DNA of 6,830 nt from Catenibacterium mitsuoka_A (GTDB taxonomy: Bacteria > Bacillota_I > Bacilli_A > Erysipelotrichales > Coprobacillaceae), in the NCBI RefSeq assembly GCF_964259225.1, contig NZ_CAXVKN010000094.1, one strand, 5' to 3'. Below the pieces are notes generated by a model. The model was not told the DNA's origin, did not search any database, and saw only the letters and a program-made list of their open reading frames with translations. This document shows, one piece after another, positions 1 through 5,846 of this stretch. Numbering within the stretch: the stretch's first letter is position 1; each line of letters starts with the position of its first letter. A program made the translations under genes and the position numbers.

Positions 1-77
1 TTGCTATTTCAGTAGTTATTTATGTTCCATTCTTAATGGCCTACGAAAAATTCCAGGCTAAACAGGCTGCTGAATAA
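1..77 (+). CDS. C-terminal end of a probable PTS oligo-beta-glucoside EIIC component (partial)
   Basis: Only the last 24 codons are present, in the frame starting at position 3 and ending in TAA at 75-77; the rest lies upstream of the window. The readable end is a hydrophobic stretch (AISVVIYVPFLMAY) followed by a short charged, Ala/Gln-rich tail. This resembles the end of lactose/cellobiose-family PTS EIIC permeases, where a last membrane helix with an IxxVIYxPF-type motif precedes a short cytoplasmic tail. Such permeases import and phosphorylate beta-glucosides together with EIIA and EIIB. The 6-phospho-beta-glucosidase further along the window is a plausible downstream enzyme, although separate promoters rule out a shared operon. 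Both Gln codons are CAG, as in the strongly biased genes here. The family call rests on a short fragment and is tentative. Confidence 0.5.
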   Translation, partial: AISVVIYVPFLMAYEKFQAKQAAE

Positions 78-113
78 TTTATTTAAAATTTATAATTATA
101 ATATTTCGACAAT

Positions 114-143
114 GAGAAGAGAGCCTTGCCTCTCTTCTTTTTT
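114..143 (+). terminator. Intrinsic terminator after the EIIC fragment
   Basis: An 8-bp perfect stem (GAAGAGAG at 116-123 with CTCTCTTC at 130-137) encloses a 6-nt loop and is followed by six T residues (138-143). It lies 38 bases after the stop codon and just before the next promoter, so it separates the two transcription units. Confidence 0.88.
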
Positions 144-144
144 A

Positions 145-173
145 TTGTAATAAAGGACTAAATATTGTATAAT
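145..173 (+). promoter_or_regulatory. Sigma-A type promoter of the PH-like membrane protein gene
   Basis: A perfect -10 TATAAT (168-173) lies exactly 17 bp downstream of a fair -35 TTGTAA (145-150, 4 of 6 consensus bases). The -35 almost touches the T-tract of the preceding terminator. Transcription would start near 180, giving a leader of about 20 nt. Confidence 0.7.
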
Positions 174-199
174 AGAAAAGAAAGTGAGGCCTTTTTTTT

Positions 200-709
200 A
201 TGAAAGAATTCAAGGTAAAACCAAATCTAGCTGTAGGTATCTGGCTAGGTGCTTTAACTCTTGTTTGGATTTATGATATCGTCATGTTTGTATTAAAATC
301 ATTGGATCAGCAGTCATTTATTATTGTTTCAATTTTCTTGGCTGCAATGTATCTTTATTTCTTAGGATGTCGTCCTTATAAATATATTGTCGATGGCAAA
401 ACTTTAATCTTCAAAAGAAGATTATTACCTCAAAAAGAAGTAGACTTAATGTCATGTGAAGTCATTTGTGATCCAGTATCAAGAATGGCTGACTTAGTCA
501 CTAGACCTCATGCTATTGAACTTTATACAGATTTAAAAAAGAGATATAGTACATTCCCAAAAGATAGATATGAATTTGTAGATGCAATTTGCGAATCTAA
601 TAAACGTATCCACTGTACAGTAGCGGATTATACTGACCAGCATCGTAAGATTGAAAAGAAAGAAAGACGCGAAAACAGAAGACGTAGAAAAATCAATAAG
701 AGAAGCTAA
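200..709 (+). CDS. Small membrane protein with probable bacterial PH-like domain and basic tail
   Basis: This 169-residue protein has two predicted membrane helices near the N-terminus (about residues 10-32 and 39-56) joined by a short loop. A soluble domain of about 60-130 follows. It begins with a YKYIVDGKTLIFKRRLLPQK-type beta pattern and ends with STFPKDRYEFVDAI, an arrangement resembling the short bacterial PH domains of the bPH_4/DUF1200 type (xxIxDgxLxi...iPlxdI...I.P.d.eeFi..l). The last ~23 residues are strikingly basic (KKERRENRRRRKINKRS), suggesting contact with phospholipid head groups or nucleic acid on the cytoplasmic face. The ATG at 200 is preceded by GTGAGG (184-189) with a 10-nt gap containing an 8-T run. 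Promoter and terminator flank it closely, so it is monocistronic. Function unknown; the domain assignment is by pattern only. Confidence 0.75.
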   Translation: MKEFKVKPNLAVGIWLGALTLVWIYDIVMFVLKSLDQQSFIIVSIFLAAMYLYFLGCRPYKYIVDGKTLIFKRRLLPQKEVDLMSCEVICDPVSRMADLVTRPHAIELYTDLKKRYSTFPKDRYEFVDAICESNKRIHCTVADYTDQHRKIEKKERRENRRRRKINKRS

Positions 710-712
710 AAG

Positions 713-742
713 AAAAAAGAATGCGATATGCATTCTTTTTTT
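713..742. terminator. Bidirectional terminator shared by convergent genes
   Basis: The core stem AGAATGC (718-724) pairs with GCATTCT (730-736) around a 5-nt loop. A-rich sequence precedes it (713-718) and a T run follows (737-742), so the hairpin has a U-tail in both directions. On the minus strand it starts right at the stop codon of the response regulator gene (741-743), and on the plus strand it begins 4 bases after the stop of the membrane protein gene. Confidence 0.85.
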
Positions 743-1421
743 ATATGGCCATCTTATAAGAGTTTGCGCCAAAGCGTCTGATATACTCTTCATGAGAGCC
801 TGTTCTATTTAATTTTATTATAAGTGAACTCACTAGGTTCATGACTGATTGATCGTCTGCATAAACACTATCACCCCAGATACCTTCAAAAATCTTGGTT
901 GAAGTATAAGGTTGATAGGGATGAGACATCAACATTTTTAATAGTTTAAATTCATTTTTAGTTAGAGTAACTGAATGATCGTTTAATGAAACGGTCTTGG
1001 CAGTATCATCTAATATAATATCTTTAAAACGGTAGATCTTTCTAGGTCTTAAAACACCCATCTTATAGACGTCTTGAATTTTTCTTAATAAAGAAGTTAA
1101 TGAGAAGGGTACTACAATGTAATCATCCGCACCGGCATCTAATAAATCTTCTAAGTAAGCTTCATTTAACATATCACTTATAACTATAGTAATAGCTTGT
1201 GAGTTACGTCTATTTTTTACTAGGAACTTATTCGTATTAATACCGGGGAATACATCTTCTAGAATAATGCAATCATAATTGTTGTTTGTATAAAGAGAAT
1301 TGAATTCATCCAATGTCTTTGCTTGATAACAAATAAAATGATCTTGATTGAGATAATTCTTAATGCGATCATTACGTTCACTATTATGATCTATGATCAA
1401 TGTTTTCTGTTTTCCAAACAT
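741..1421 (-). CDS. Orphan OmpR-family response regulator with degenerate receiver domain
   Basis: The product is 226 residues, the normal length for an OmpR/PhoB-type transcription factor: an N-terminal receiver (about 5-118) and a C-terminal winged-helix DNA-binding domain (about 128-226). The latter shows LTKNEF at 153-158, WG at 182-183, a recognition-helix region DDQSVMNLVSSLIIKL (189-204) and the wing YIRRFGANSYKM (213-224). The receiver keeps the fold landmarks (YDCIIL, PG, AGADDY), but Glu55 replaces the phosphoacceptor Asp, Val104 replaces the invariant Lys before Pro-Phe, and the usual Asp-Asp pair is Asp11-His12. Ser82 occupies the Thr/Ser switch position. It is probably not controlled by ordinary phosphorylation, and no histidine kinase is adjacent. 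ATG at 1421 is chosen over the in-frame GTG at 1430 because a perfect GAGGTGA (1433-1427) sits 5 nt before the ATG and overlaps the GTG. It is transcribed divergently from glnN. Target genes are unknown; glnN and autoregulation are the natural guesses. Confidence 0.93.
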   Translation of the reverse strand: MFGKQKTLIIDHNSERNDRIKNYLNQDHFICYQAKTLDEFNSLYTNNNYDCIILEDVFPGINTNKFLVKNRRNSQAITIVISDMLNEAYLEDLLDAGADDYIVVPFSLTSLLRKIQDVYKMGVLRPRKIYRFKDIILDDTAKTVSLNDHSVTLTKNEFKLLKMLMSHPYQPYTSTKIFEGIWGDSVYADDQSVMNLVSSLIIKLNRTGSHEEYIRRFGANSYKMAI

Positions 1422-1439
1422 ATTTTTCACCTCGCTACA

Positions 1440-1468
1440 ATTATAATCTTTTCGGTATTAAATGACAA
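1440..1468 (-). promoter_or_regulatory. Strong sigma-A promoter of the response regulator gene
   Basis: Read on the minus strand, -35 TTGTCA (1468-1463, 5 of 6) and a perfect -10 TATAAT (1445-1440) are separated by exactly 17 bp. Upstream of the -35 is an A/T tract containing the palindrome TTTTTAAAAA (1481-1490), which could act as an UP-like element. Transcription should begin around 1434-1432, at the very edge of the Shine-Dalgarno sequence, leaving a leader of only about 11-13 nt. Confidence 0.82.
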
Positions 1469-1545
1469 GTTGGCTAATATTTTTTAAAAAGTGAAAATTA
1501 TTGAATTAGAGTAGTTAAAAGCCTACATTTTGTGATACTATGTGG

Positions 1546-1580
1546 GTGCAATAAGGAGCGGATGATAAAAATTATTGCAC
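1546..1580 (+). repeat. Perfect 9-bp inverted repeat upstream of glnN (candidate operator or RNA hairpin)
   Basis: GTGCAATAA (1546-1554) and TTATTGCAC (1572-1580) are exact inverted copies separated by 17 bp. The element ends 15 bp before the glnN -35 box. The half-site TTATTGC recurs at 1612-1618, abutting the -10 and exactly 40 bp from its counterpart at 1572-1578. No T-run follows, so it is not an intrinsic terminator. Its location suggests protein binding that controls glnN; the binding protein is not identifiable from sequence alone. Confidence 0.55.
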
Positions 1581-1595
1581 AGTGATAAAAAAGTA

Positions 1596-1624
1596 TTGAC
1601 GCAAATATTTTTTATTGCTACAAT
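1596..1624 (+). promoter_or_regulatory. glnN: Sigma-A type promoter of glnN
   Basis: The -35 TTGACG (1596-1601, 5 of 6) and -10 TACAAT (1619-1624, 5 of 6) are separated by exactly 17 bp. Transcription would start near 1631 and leave a leader of about 22 nt, too short for a riboswitch. Control is therefore likely at initiation, through the repeated TTATTGC/GCAATAA motifs in and just upstream of the promoter. Confidence 0.78.
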
Positions 1625-1652
1625 CATACCCATAAAAAGGAGATGTAATCGT

Positions 1653-3734
1653 ATGGAAATGAACAAACTTTTAGATGAATACGGTCGTTATACGTTCAAC
1701 GACGAAACTATGAAGGAACGCATTCCTAAATCTACTTATAAAGCTTTCCATGAAGCTCTAGATAAGGGAGAACCTCTTTCAAAAGAAGTTGCGACAGCAA
1801 TCGCAAATGCAATGAAGATCTGGGCTGTTGAAAATGGTGCTACACATTTCACTCACTGGTTTATGCCAATGACTGGTTTAACTGCAGAAAAGCATGATGC
1901 TTTCTTAGAACCAGATGGAAATGGTGGAGCAGTTCTTGAATTTAGTGGTAAGACATTAAGAAAAGGTGAACCTGATGCCTCTTCTTTCCCATCTGGTGGT
2001 ATTCGTGCTACTTTCGAAGCACGTGGTTATACTGCATGGGATTGTACTTCTCCAGCCTTTGTAAAAGATGGTAGCTTATATATTCCTACATTATTCTGTT
2101 CTTATACTGGTGAAGCGCTTGATAAAAAGACTCCATTATTACGTGCTTGTGATGCTTTAAGTGCATCTGCTACTAACTTATTAAATAAGATTGGTTTAGA
2201 AGATGTTAGAAAAGTAACTGCATCAGTTGGTGCTGAACAGGAATATTTCCTAGTATTAGATGAATACTGGCAGAAGAGAATTGACTTAAAATTAACTGGT
2301 CGTACTCTTTATGGCGCAAGTGCTCCTAAGGGTCAGGAATTAGAAGATCACTACTTTGGTTCTATTAAACGTAAAGTAGGTGCCTTCATGAAGGATCTTG
2401 ACAACGAATTATGGAAATATGGTATTCCTTCAAAGACTAAGCATAACGAAGTTGCTCCTGCACAGCATGAAGTTGCATGTGTATATACAGTAGCTAACGT
2501 AACAGCTGATAATAACGCATTAGTTATGCAGTTATCTCAGGATATTGCGAAGAAACATGGTTTAAGATGTTTATTACATGAAAAACCATTTGAAGGTGTT
2601 AACGGTTCTGGTAAGCATAACAACTGGTCATTATTAACTAATACGGGTATTAACTTATTTAGTCCTGGACCTGATCCAATTAACAATAAGCCTTTCTTAG
2701 CTACTCTTGCTTGTGCTATCAAGGGTGTTGATGAATATGCTGAATTATTAAGATTATCTGCTGCTTGTGCTGGTAATGACCACAGACTTGGTGCTAACGA
2801 AGCTCCACCTGCAATTGTCTCAGCATTCGTTGGTGATGACTTAAATAAAGTTATTAAAGCAATCATTGATGGTGAAGAATTAAATAAGACTACTGGTGAA
2901 AGATTCACTACTGGTGTATCAGTTATCCCAGATTTCTCTAAAGACTCAACAGACAGAAATAGAACATCTCCTTTTGCCTTCACAGGTAATAAATTTGAAT
3001 TCCGTATGGTTGGTTCATCTCAGTCAGTTGCAGCAGTTAACACTATGTTAAATGCTATCATGGCTGAAGAATATGATCAGATGGCTGCTAAATTAGATGC
3101 AGGTGAATCATTAGATGATATCATTAGAGAATTCTTCAAGAATCATGAAAGAATCATCTTCAATGGTGATGGATATTCAGAAGAATGGAAAGAAGAAGCT
3201 GCAAGACGTGGATTACCTAACCACGCAAACTCTGTAGATGCATGCGCTTGCTTAAAGAAACCTGAAATCCGTGAAATGTTTGTAAAACATGGTGTATTCA
3301 CTGAAGCTGAAATTGATTCACGTTATGACATCCAGTTAGACAACTATGCTAAGACAATCCGTGTTGAAGCTTTAACAGCATTATCAATGGCTAAGACTGA
3401 ATTATATCCAGCATATGTAAAGGCATGTGGTACTTTAGCTAATGATGCAAAAGAAGTAGCTAAGGCTGGTGTAGATAATACATTCATGGTTGAAGACTTA
3501 AAGGTATTAACTTCTTTACTTTCAACTATGCGTGAACAGATGATTACATTAGAAACTGTCATCAATAAAGCTGAATCAACTGATTCTTCTACATTAGATA
3601 CTGCAACTGCATGGAAGGATTTAGTTATCCCAGCTATGGATGCATTACGTGCAACTGCTGATAGTTTAGAAACTAAAGTAAGTGCTCAGCAGTATCCAAT
3701 TCCAAACTATATCGATTTATTATTTGGTATTTAA
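1653..3734 (+). CDS. glnN: Glutamine synthetase, type III (GlnN)
   Basis: This cytoplasmic enzyme makes glutamine from glutamate, ammonium and ATP, the entry step of ammonium assimilation. The 693 residues fit type III enzymes (about 700), far longer than types I and II (roughly 450 or less). Catalytic-core motifs appear in order: metal-site GAEQEYF (E195, E197), NEVAPAQHE (E266, E273), the ATP-binding signature KPFEGVNGSGKHNNWS (311-326), then RNR (435-437) and FEFR (E449, R451), which match the arginine/glutamate substrate-site region of the superfamily. All key residues look intact. The family forms large double-ring dodecamers. The ATG at 1653 is chosen because AAGGAG (1637-1642) lies 10 nt upstream; an in-frame TTG at 1575 would fall upstream of the promoter. 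It is monocistronic, with its own promoter and terminator, and faces an atypical response regulator. All 12 Gln codons are CAG, suggesting high expression. Confidence 0.97.
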   Translation: MEMNKLLDEYGRYTFNDETMKERIPKSTYKAFHEALDKGEPLSKEVATAIANAMKIWAVENGATHFTHWFMPMTGLTAEKHDAFLEPDGNGGAVLEFSGKTLRKGEPDASSFPSGGIRATFEARGYTAWDCTSPAFVKDGSLYIPTLFCSYTGEALDKKTPLLRACDALSASATNLLNKIGLEDVRKVTASVGAEQEYFLVLDEYWQKRIDLKLTGRTLYGASAPKGQELEDHYFGSIKRKVGAFMKDLDNELWKYGIPSKTKHNEVAPAQHEVACVYTVANVTADNNALVMQLSQDIAKKHGLRCLLHEKPFEGVNGSGKHNNWSLLTNTGINLFSPGPDPINNKPFLATLACAIKGVDEYAELLRLSAACAGNDHRLGANEAPPAIVSAFVGDDLNKVIKAIIDGEELNKTTGERFTTGVSVIPDFSKDSTDRNRTSPFAFTGNKFEFRMVGSSQSVAAVNTMLNAIMAEEYDQMAAKLDAGESLDDIIREFFKNHERIIFNGDGYSEEWKEEAARRGLPNHANSVDACACLKKPEIREMFVKHGVFTEAEIDSRYDIQLDNYAKTIRVEALTALSMAKTELYPAYVKACGTLANDAKEVAKAGVDNTFMVEDLKVLTSLLSTMREQMITLETVINKAESTDSSTLDTATAWKDLVIPAMDALRATADSLETKVSAQQYPIPNYIDLLFGI

Positions 3735-3736
3735 TG

Positions 3737-3763
3737 AAACGGTCTATAATGACCGTTTTTTTT
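3737..3763 (+). terminator. Intrinsic terminator of glnN
   Basis: AAACGGTC (3737-3744) pairs perfectly with GACCGTTT (3751-3758) around a 6-nt TATAAT loop, followed by five further T residues (3759-3763). It lies 2 bases after the stop codon. Confidence 0.92.
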
Positions 3764-3775
3764 ATGGGCAAATAA

Positions 3776-3784
3776 TGGTATAAT
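3776..3784 (+). promoter_or_regulatory. Extended -10 promoter of the GNAT gene
   Basis: TGG followed by a perfect TATAAT (3779-3784) forms an extended -10 element. The expected -35 position falls in the T-tract of the glnN terminator (around 3756-3762), with no good consensus, so recognition would rely on the TGn extension. The start site should be near 3791, with a leader of about 20 nt. Confidence 0.62.
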
Positions 3785-3811
3785 GTGATGTATGAAATAG
3801 AGGTGATATAA

Positions 3812-4273
3812 ATGGAATTTAGAGAATACAAGAACACAGATCTTCATGCAGTTATGGATTTATTTTATGTCACTGTTCATGAAGTCAATAAGAATGATTA
3901 TAGTGAAGAACAATTAGATGCTATTGCACCTAAGGATGCTAATGAATATCATTGGGAAAAGTCTTTAGAGAAAAATCATACTATCGTGGTTGAGGAAGAT
4001 GATAAGTTGATTGCATTCGGTAATATTGGCAAAACTGGATATTTGGATCGTTTATATGTTCATCCTGATTATTTAAGAAAAGGGATTGCATCTAAACTTG
4101 TAGAAGAGTTAGAAGAATATGCAAAAAAACATGGAAGTCATGTGATTAATGTGACTTCATCTATTACATCTAAAGCATTCTTTGAATCTAAGGGTTATGC
4201 AGTCATTGAAGAACAAATCAATGAAAGACGTGGAGAAAGACTTCTAAGATACTTAATGGAAAAGAAAATTTAA
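3812..4273 (+). CDS. GNAT-family N-acetyltransferase
   Basis: This is a 153-residue single-domain acetyltransferase, expected to move an acetyl group from acetyl-CoA to an amine on a small molecule or protein. The acetyl-CoA-binding motif A is clear: LDRLYVHPDYLRKGIASKL, with the R-K-G-I-A loop at 89-93. It is followed by the amphipathic helix and the motif-B region (TSKAFFESKGY, 119-129) that ends the fold. The N-terminal half, with DLFYVTVHEVN and DYSEEQLDAIAP, resembles the YafP/Acetyltransf_10 branch of the superfamily. Its substrate cannot be deduced. The start is supported by a near-perfect GAGGTGAT (3800-3807) 4 nt upstream. It has its own promoter and terminator, so its neighbours say little about its job. 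Both Gln codons checked are CAA, unlike the CAG-only genes on either side, consistent with modest expression. Confidence 0.9.
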   Translation: MEFREYKNTDLHAVMDLFYVTVHEVNKNDYSEEQLDAIAPKDANEYHWEKSLEKNHTIVVEEDDKLIAFGNIGKTGYLDRLYVHPDYLRKGIASKLVEELEEYAKKHGSHVINVTSSITSKAFFESKGYAVIEEQINERRGERLLRYLMEKKI

Positions 4274-4301
4274 GATACTTTTAAAAAAGTGTAGGATAAG
4301 C

Positions 4302-4332
4302 GAGAAAATGTGAAAATATTTTCTCTTTTTTT
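4302..4332 (+). terminator. Intrinsic terminator of the GNAT gene
   Basis: GAGAAAAT (4302-4309) pairs with ATTTTCTC (4318-4325) around an 8-nt loop, followed by seven T residues (4326-4332). The stem is AT-rich, so weaker than the others here, but position and T-tract are typical. Confidence 0.75.
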
Positions 4333-4346
4333 CTATTCTTGAAAAG

Positions 4347-4356
4347 AATCATGATT
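4347..4356. promoter_or_regulatory. Palindrome at the -35 position of the GH1 promoter (candidate operator)
   Basis: AATCATGATT is a perfect 10-bp palindrome, with partial symmetry extending two A:T pairs further after one mismatch. It occupies the place where the -35 box of the GH1 promoter should be, and no good -35 hexamer is visible there. It could be an operator for a sugar-responsive regulator, but it does not match a catabolite-response (cre) consensus and could be chance in AT-rich DNA. Confidence 0.35.
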
Positions 4357-4371
4357 TTTAAAATCTTCCGT

Positions 4372-4377
4372 TATAAT
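4372..4377 (+). promoter_or_regulatory. -10 element of the GH1 gene promoter
   Basis: A perfect TATAAT lies 32 bp upstream of the start codon. At 16-18 bp spacing the upstream hexamers (around 4348-4355) match the -35 consensus poorly; TTGAAA at 4339-4344 is too far away (27 bp). This suggests a promoter that depends on an activator or is modulated at the -35 region, as expected for an inducible sugar-utilisation gene. Confidence 0.65.
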
Positions 4378-4409
4378 GGTGTCAGAAAAAAAGAAAAGGA
4401 GACTCATAA

Positions 4410-5840
4410 ATGTTAGACAACAAATTAAAAGCTTTTCCAAAAGATTTCTTATGGGGTGCATCTACTTCAGCTTATCAGGTAGAAGGTGCTAATTTATCAG
4501 ATGGTAAAGGACCATCATGTCAGGATGTTAAAGAACTACCAGCAGGAACTGCATCTTTAGATGTATGTGCAGATCACTATCATCGTTATAAAGAAGATAT
4601 CAAGTTAATGGCTGAAATGGGATTCAAGACATACCGTTTCTCAATCGCTTGGACTAGACTAATTCCTAATGGAACTGGTGAAGTAAACCAGGCAGGTATC
4701 GATCATTACAATGATGTGATTAATACATGTTTAGAATATAATATCGAACCATTAGTGACTATGTTCCACTTTGATATGCCTGATGCATTAGACAAGAGAG
4801 GTTCTTGGTCTAATCCTGAATCAGTAGACTGGTTCGTTAACTTCGCAAAGGTTATGTTTGAAAACTTCGGTGATAGAGTTAAATACTGGTTAACTATCAA
4901 CGAACAGAATATGCTTACTTTAGTTGGTCCAATTATTGGTACATTAAGAATTCCTGAAGGTACTACAAATGTATTAAAAGAAGTATATCAGCAGAACCAC
5001 CATATGTTAGTTGCTCAGGCTAAAGCTATGGTTTTATGTCATGAAATGCTTCCAAATGCCAAGATTGGTCCAGCTCCAAATATTTCTTATGTATATCCAG
5101 CAACTTGCAAGCCAGAAGATAATTTAGCAGCTCAGGAATACAACGCAATCAGAAACTGGTTATACTTAGATATGGCAGTTTATGGAAAATACAATAACTT
5201 AGTATGGACTTACTTAGAAGAAAATGATGCAACACCAACATTTGCTGAAGGTGATGAAGAAGCTATGAAGAATGCACACCCAGACTTCATTGGTTTCAAC
5301 TACTATTCAACTGCAACTGTACAGAAAGCAGCAGCTGATGATGAATTAGATCCAGGTGCAGACCAGCAGTCATCTCGTGGTGAAGCAGGTTACTATAAGG
5401 GATATGCAAATCCAAACCTTAAGAAGACTGAATTCGGTTGGGAAATTGACCCTGATGGTTTCTTAGCAACTATGAGAGAAATGTATTCTCGTTATCATTT
5501 ACCAATGATCGTTACTGAAAATGGTTTAGGTGCTTACGATACATTAGAAGATGGTCGTGTTCATGATAACTACAGAATTGCATACTTAAGAGCACATATC
5601 GAACAGTTACATAAGGCTGTTACTGAAAACATCGAAATGATGGGGTACTGCCCTTGGTCAGCAATCGACTTAGTATCAACTCATGAAGGTATCAGAAAGA
5701 GATATGGTTTCATCTATGTAGATACTACAGATGAAGAAGTAGGAACTCTTGATCGTTATAAGAAAGATTCATTCTACTGGTATAAGAAAGTCATCGCTAC
5801 TAATGGTGAAGACTTATCAGACGACTTCGACGTTGAATAA
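4410..5840 (+). CDS. 6-phospho-beta-glucosidase, glycoside hydrolase family 1
   Basis: This 476-residue cytoplasmic TIM-barrel enzyme hydrolyses phosphorylated beta-glucosides (such as cellobiose- or salicin-6-phosphate) delivered by a PTS, releasing glucose-6-phosphate. The GH1 N-terminal signature is FLWGASTSAYQVEGA (13-27). The acid/base is Glu165 in TINEQN and the nucleophile Glu370 in VTENG. The phosphate-recognition triad of the 6-phospho subgroup is present with its expected spacing: Ser423, Lys430 and Tyr432 in DLVSTHEGIRKRYGF. The residue after Ser423 is Thr, whereas 6-phospho-beta-galactosidases carry Trp there, which favours a glucosidase. NEQ instead of the commoner NEP is a known type of variation. 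Length is normal. AAGGAG (4396-4401) lies 8 nt before the ATG. It is monocistronic, with no EII gene beside it, but an EIIC-like end lies about 4.3 kb upstream. All 12 Gln codons are CAG, as in glnN. Confidence 0.93.
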   Translation: MLDNKLKAFPKDFLWGASTSAYQVEGANLSDGKGPSCQDVKELPAGTASLDVCADHYHRYKEDIKLMAEMGFKTYRFSIAWTRLIPNGTGEVNQAGIDHYNDVINTCLEYNIEPLVTMFHFDMPDALDKRGSWSNPESVDWFVNFAKVMFENFGDRVKYWLTINEQNMLTLVGPIIGTLRIPEGTTNVLKEVYQQNHHMLVAQAKAMVLCHEMLPNAKIGPAPNISYVYPATCKPEDNLAAQEYNAIRNWLYLDMAVYGKYNNLVWTYLEENDATPTFAEGDEEAMKNAHPDFIGFNYYSTATVQKAAADDELDPGADQQSSRGEAGYYKGYANPNLKKTEFGWEIDPDGFLATMREMYSRYHLPMIVTENGLGAYDTLEDGRVHDNYRIAYLRAHIEQLHKAVTENIEMMGYCPWSAIDLVSTHEGIRKRYGFIYVDTTDEEVGTLDRYKKDSFYWYKKVIATNGEDLSDDFDVE

Positions 5841-5846
5841 TAAATG

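Noticed and set aside
533..793. Minus-strand open frame of 86 codons across the first convergent junction
   Set aside because: It overlaps two better-supported genes and the shared terminator, and resembles no protein; it is a by-product of AT-rich coding sequence.
1422..1430. GTG at 1430 as start of the response regulator
   Set aside because: The GTG is part of the GAGGTGA SD of the downstream ATG at 1421 and has no SD of its own.
1524..1541. A second promoter upstream of the inverted repeat (TACATT, or TGTGATACT as an extended -10)
   Set aside because: The -10 candidates match only 4 of 6 and lack a convincing -35 at 17 bp; the promoter at 1596-1624 is much better.
1575..1652. Upstream in-frame extension of glnN from a TTG codon at 1575
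   Set aside because: It would run through the glnN promoter, has no SD, and its residues do not belong to the type III enzyme; the ATG at 1653 has a good SD.
1631..1652. Glutamine riboswitch in the glnN leader
   Set aside because: The predicted leader is only about 22 nt, with no room for an aptamer.
2537..2983. Minus-strand open frame of 148 codons inside glnN
   Set aside because: It lies wholly antisense to conserved catalytic motifs of glutamine synthetase, with no sensible SD or family resemblance.
3344..3565. Minus-strand open frame of 73 codons inside glnN
   Set aside because: Shadow of the glnN coding strand.
3745..3750. TATAAT inside the glnN terminator loop as a -10 box
   Set aside because: It sits in a hairpin loop without a -35 and is superseded by the extended -10 at 3776-3784.
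4706..4900. Minus-strand open frame of 64 codons inside the GH1 gene
   Set aside because: Shadow of the GH1 coding strand.
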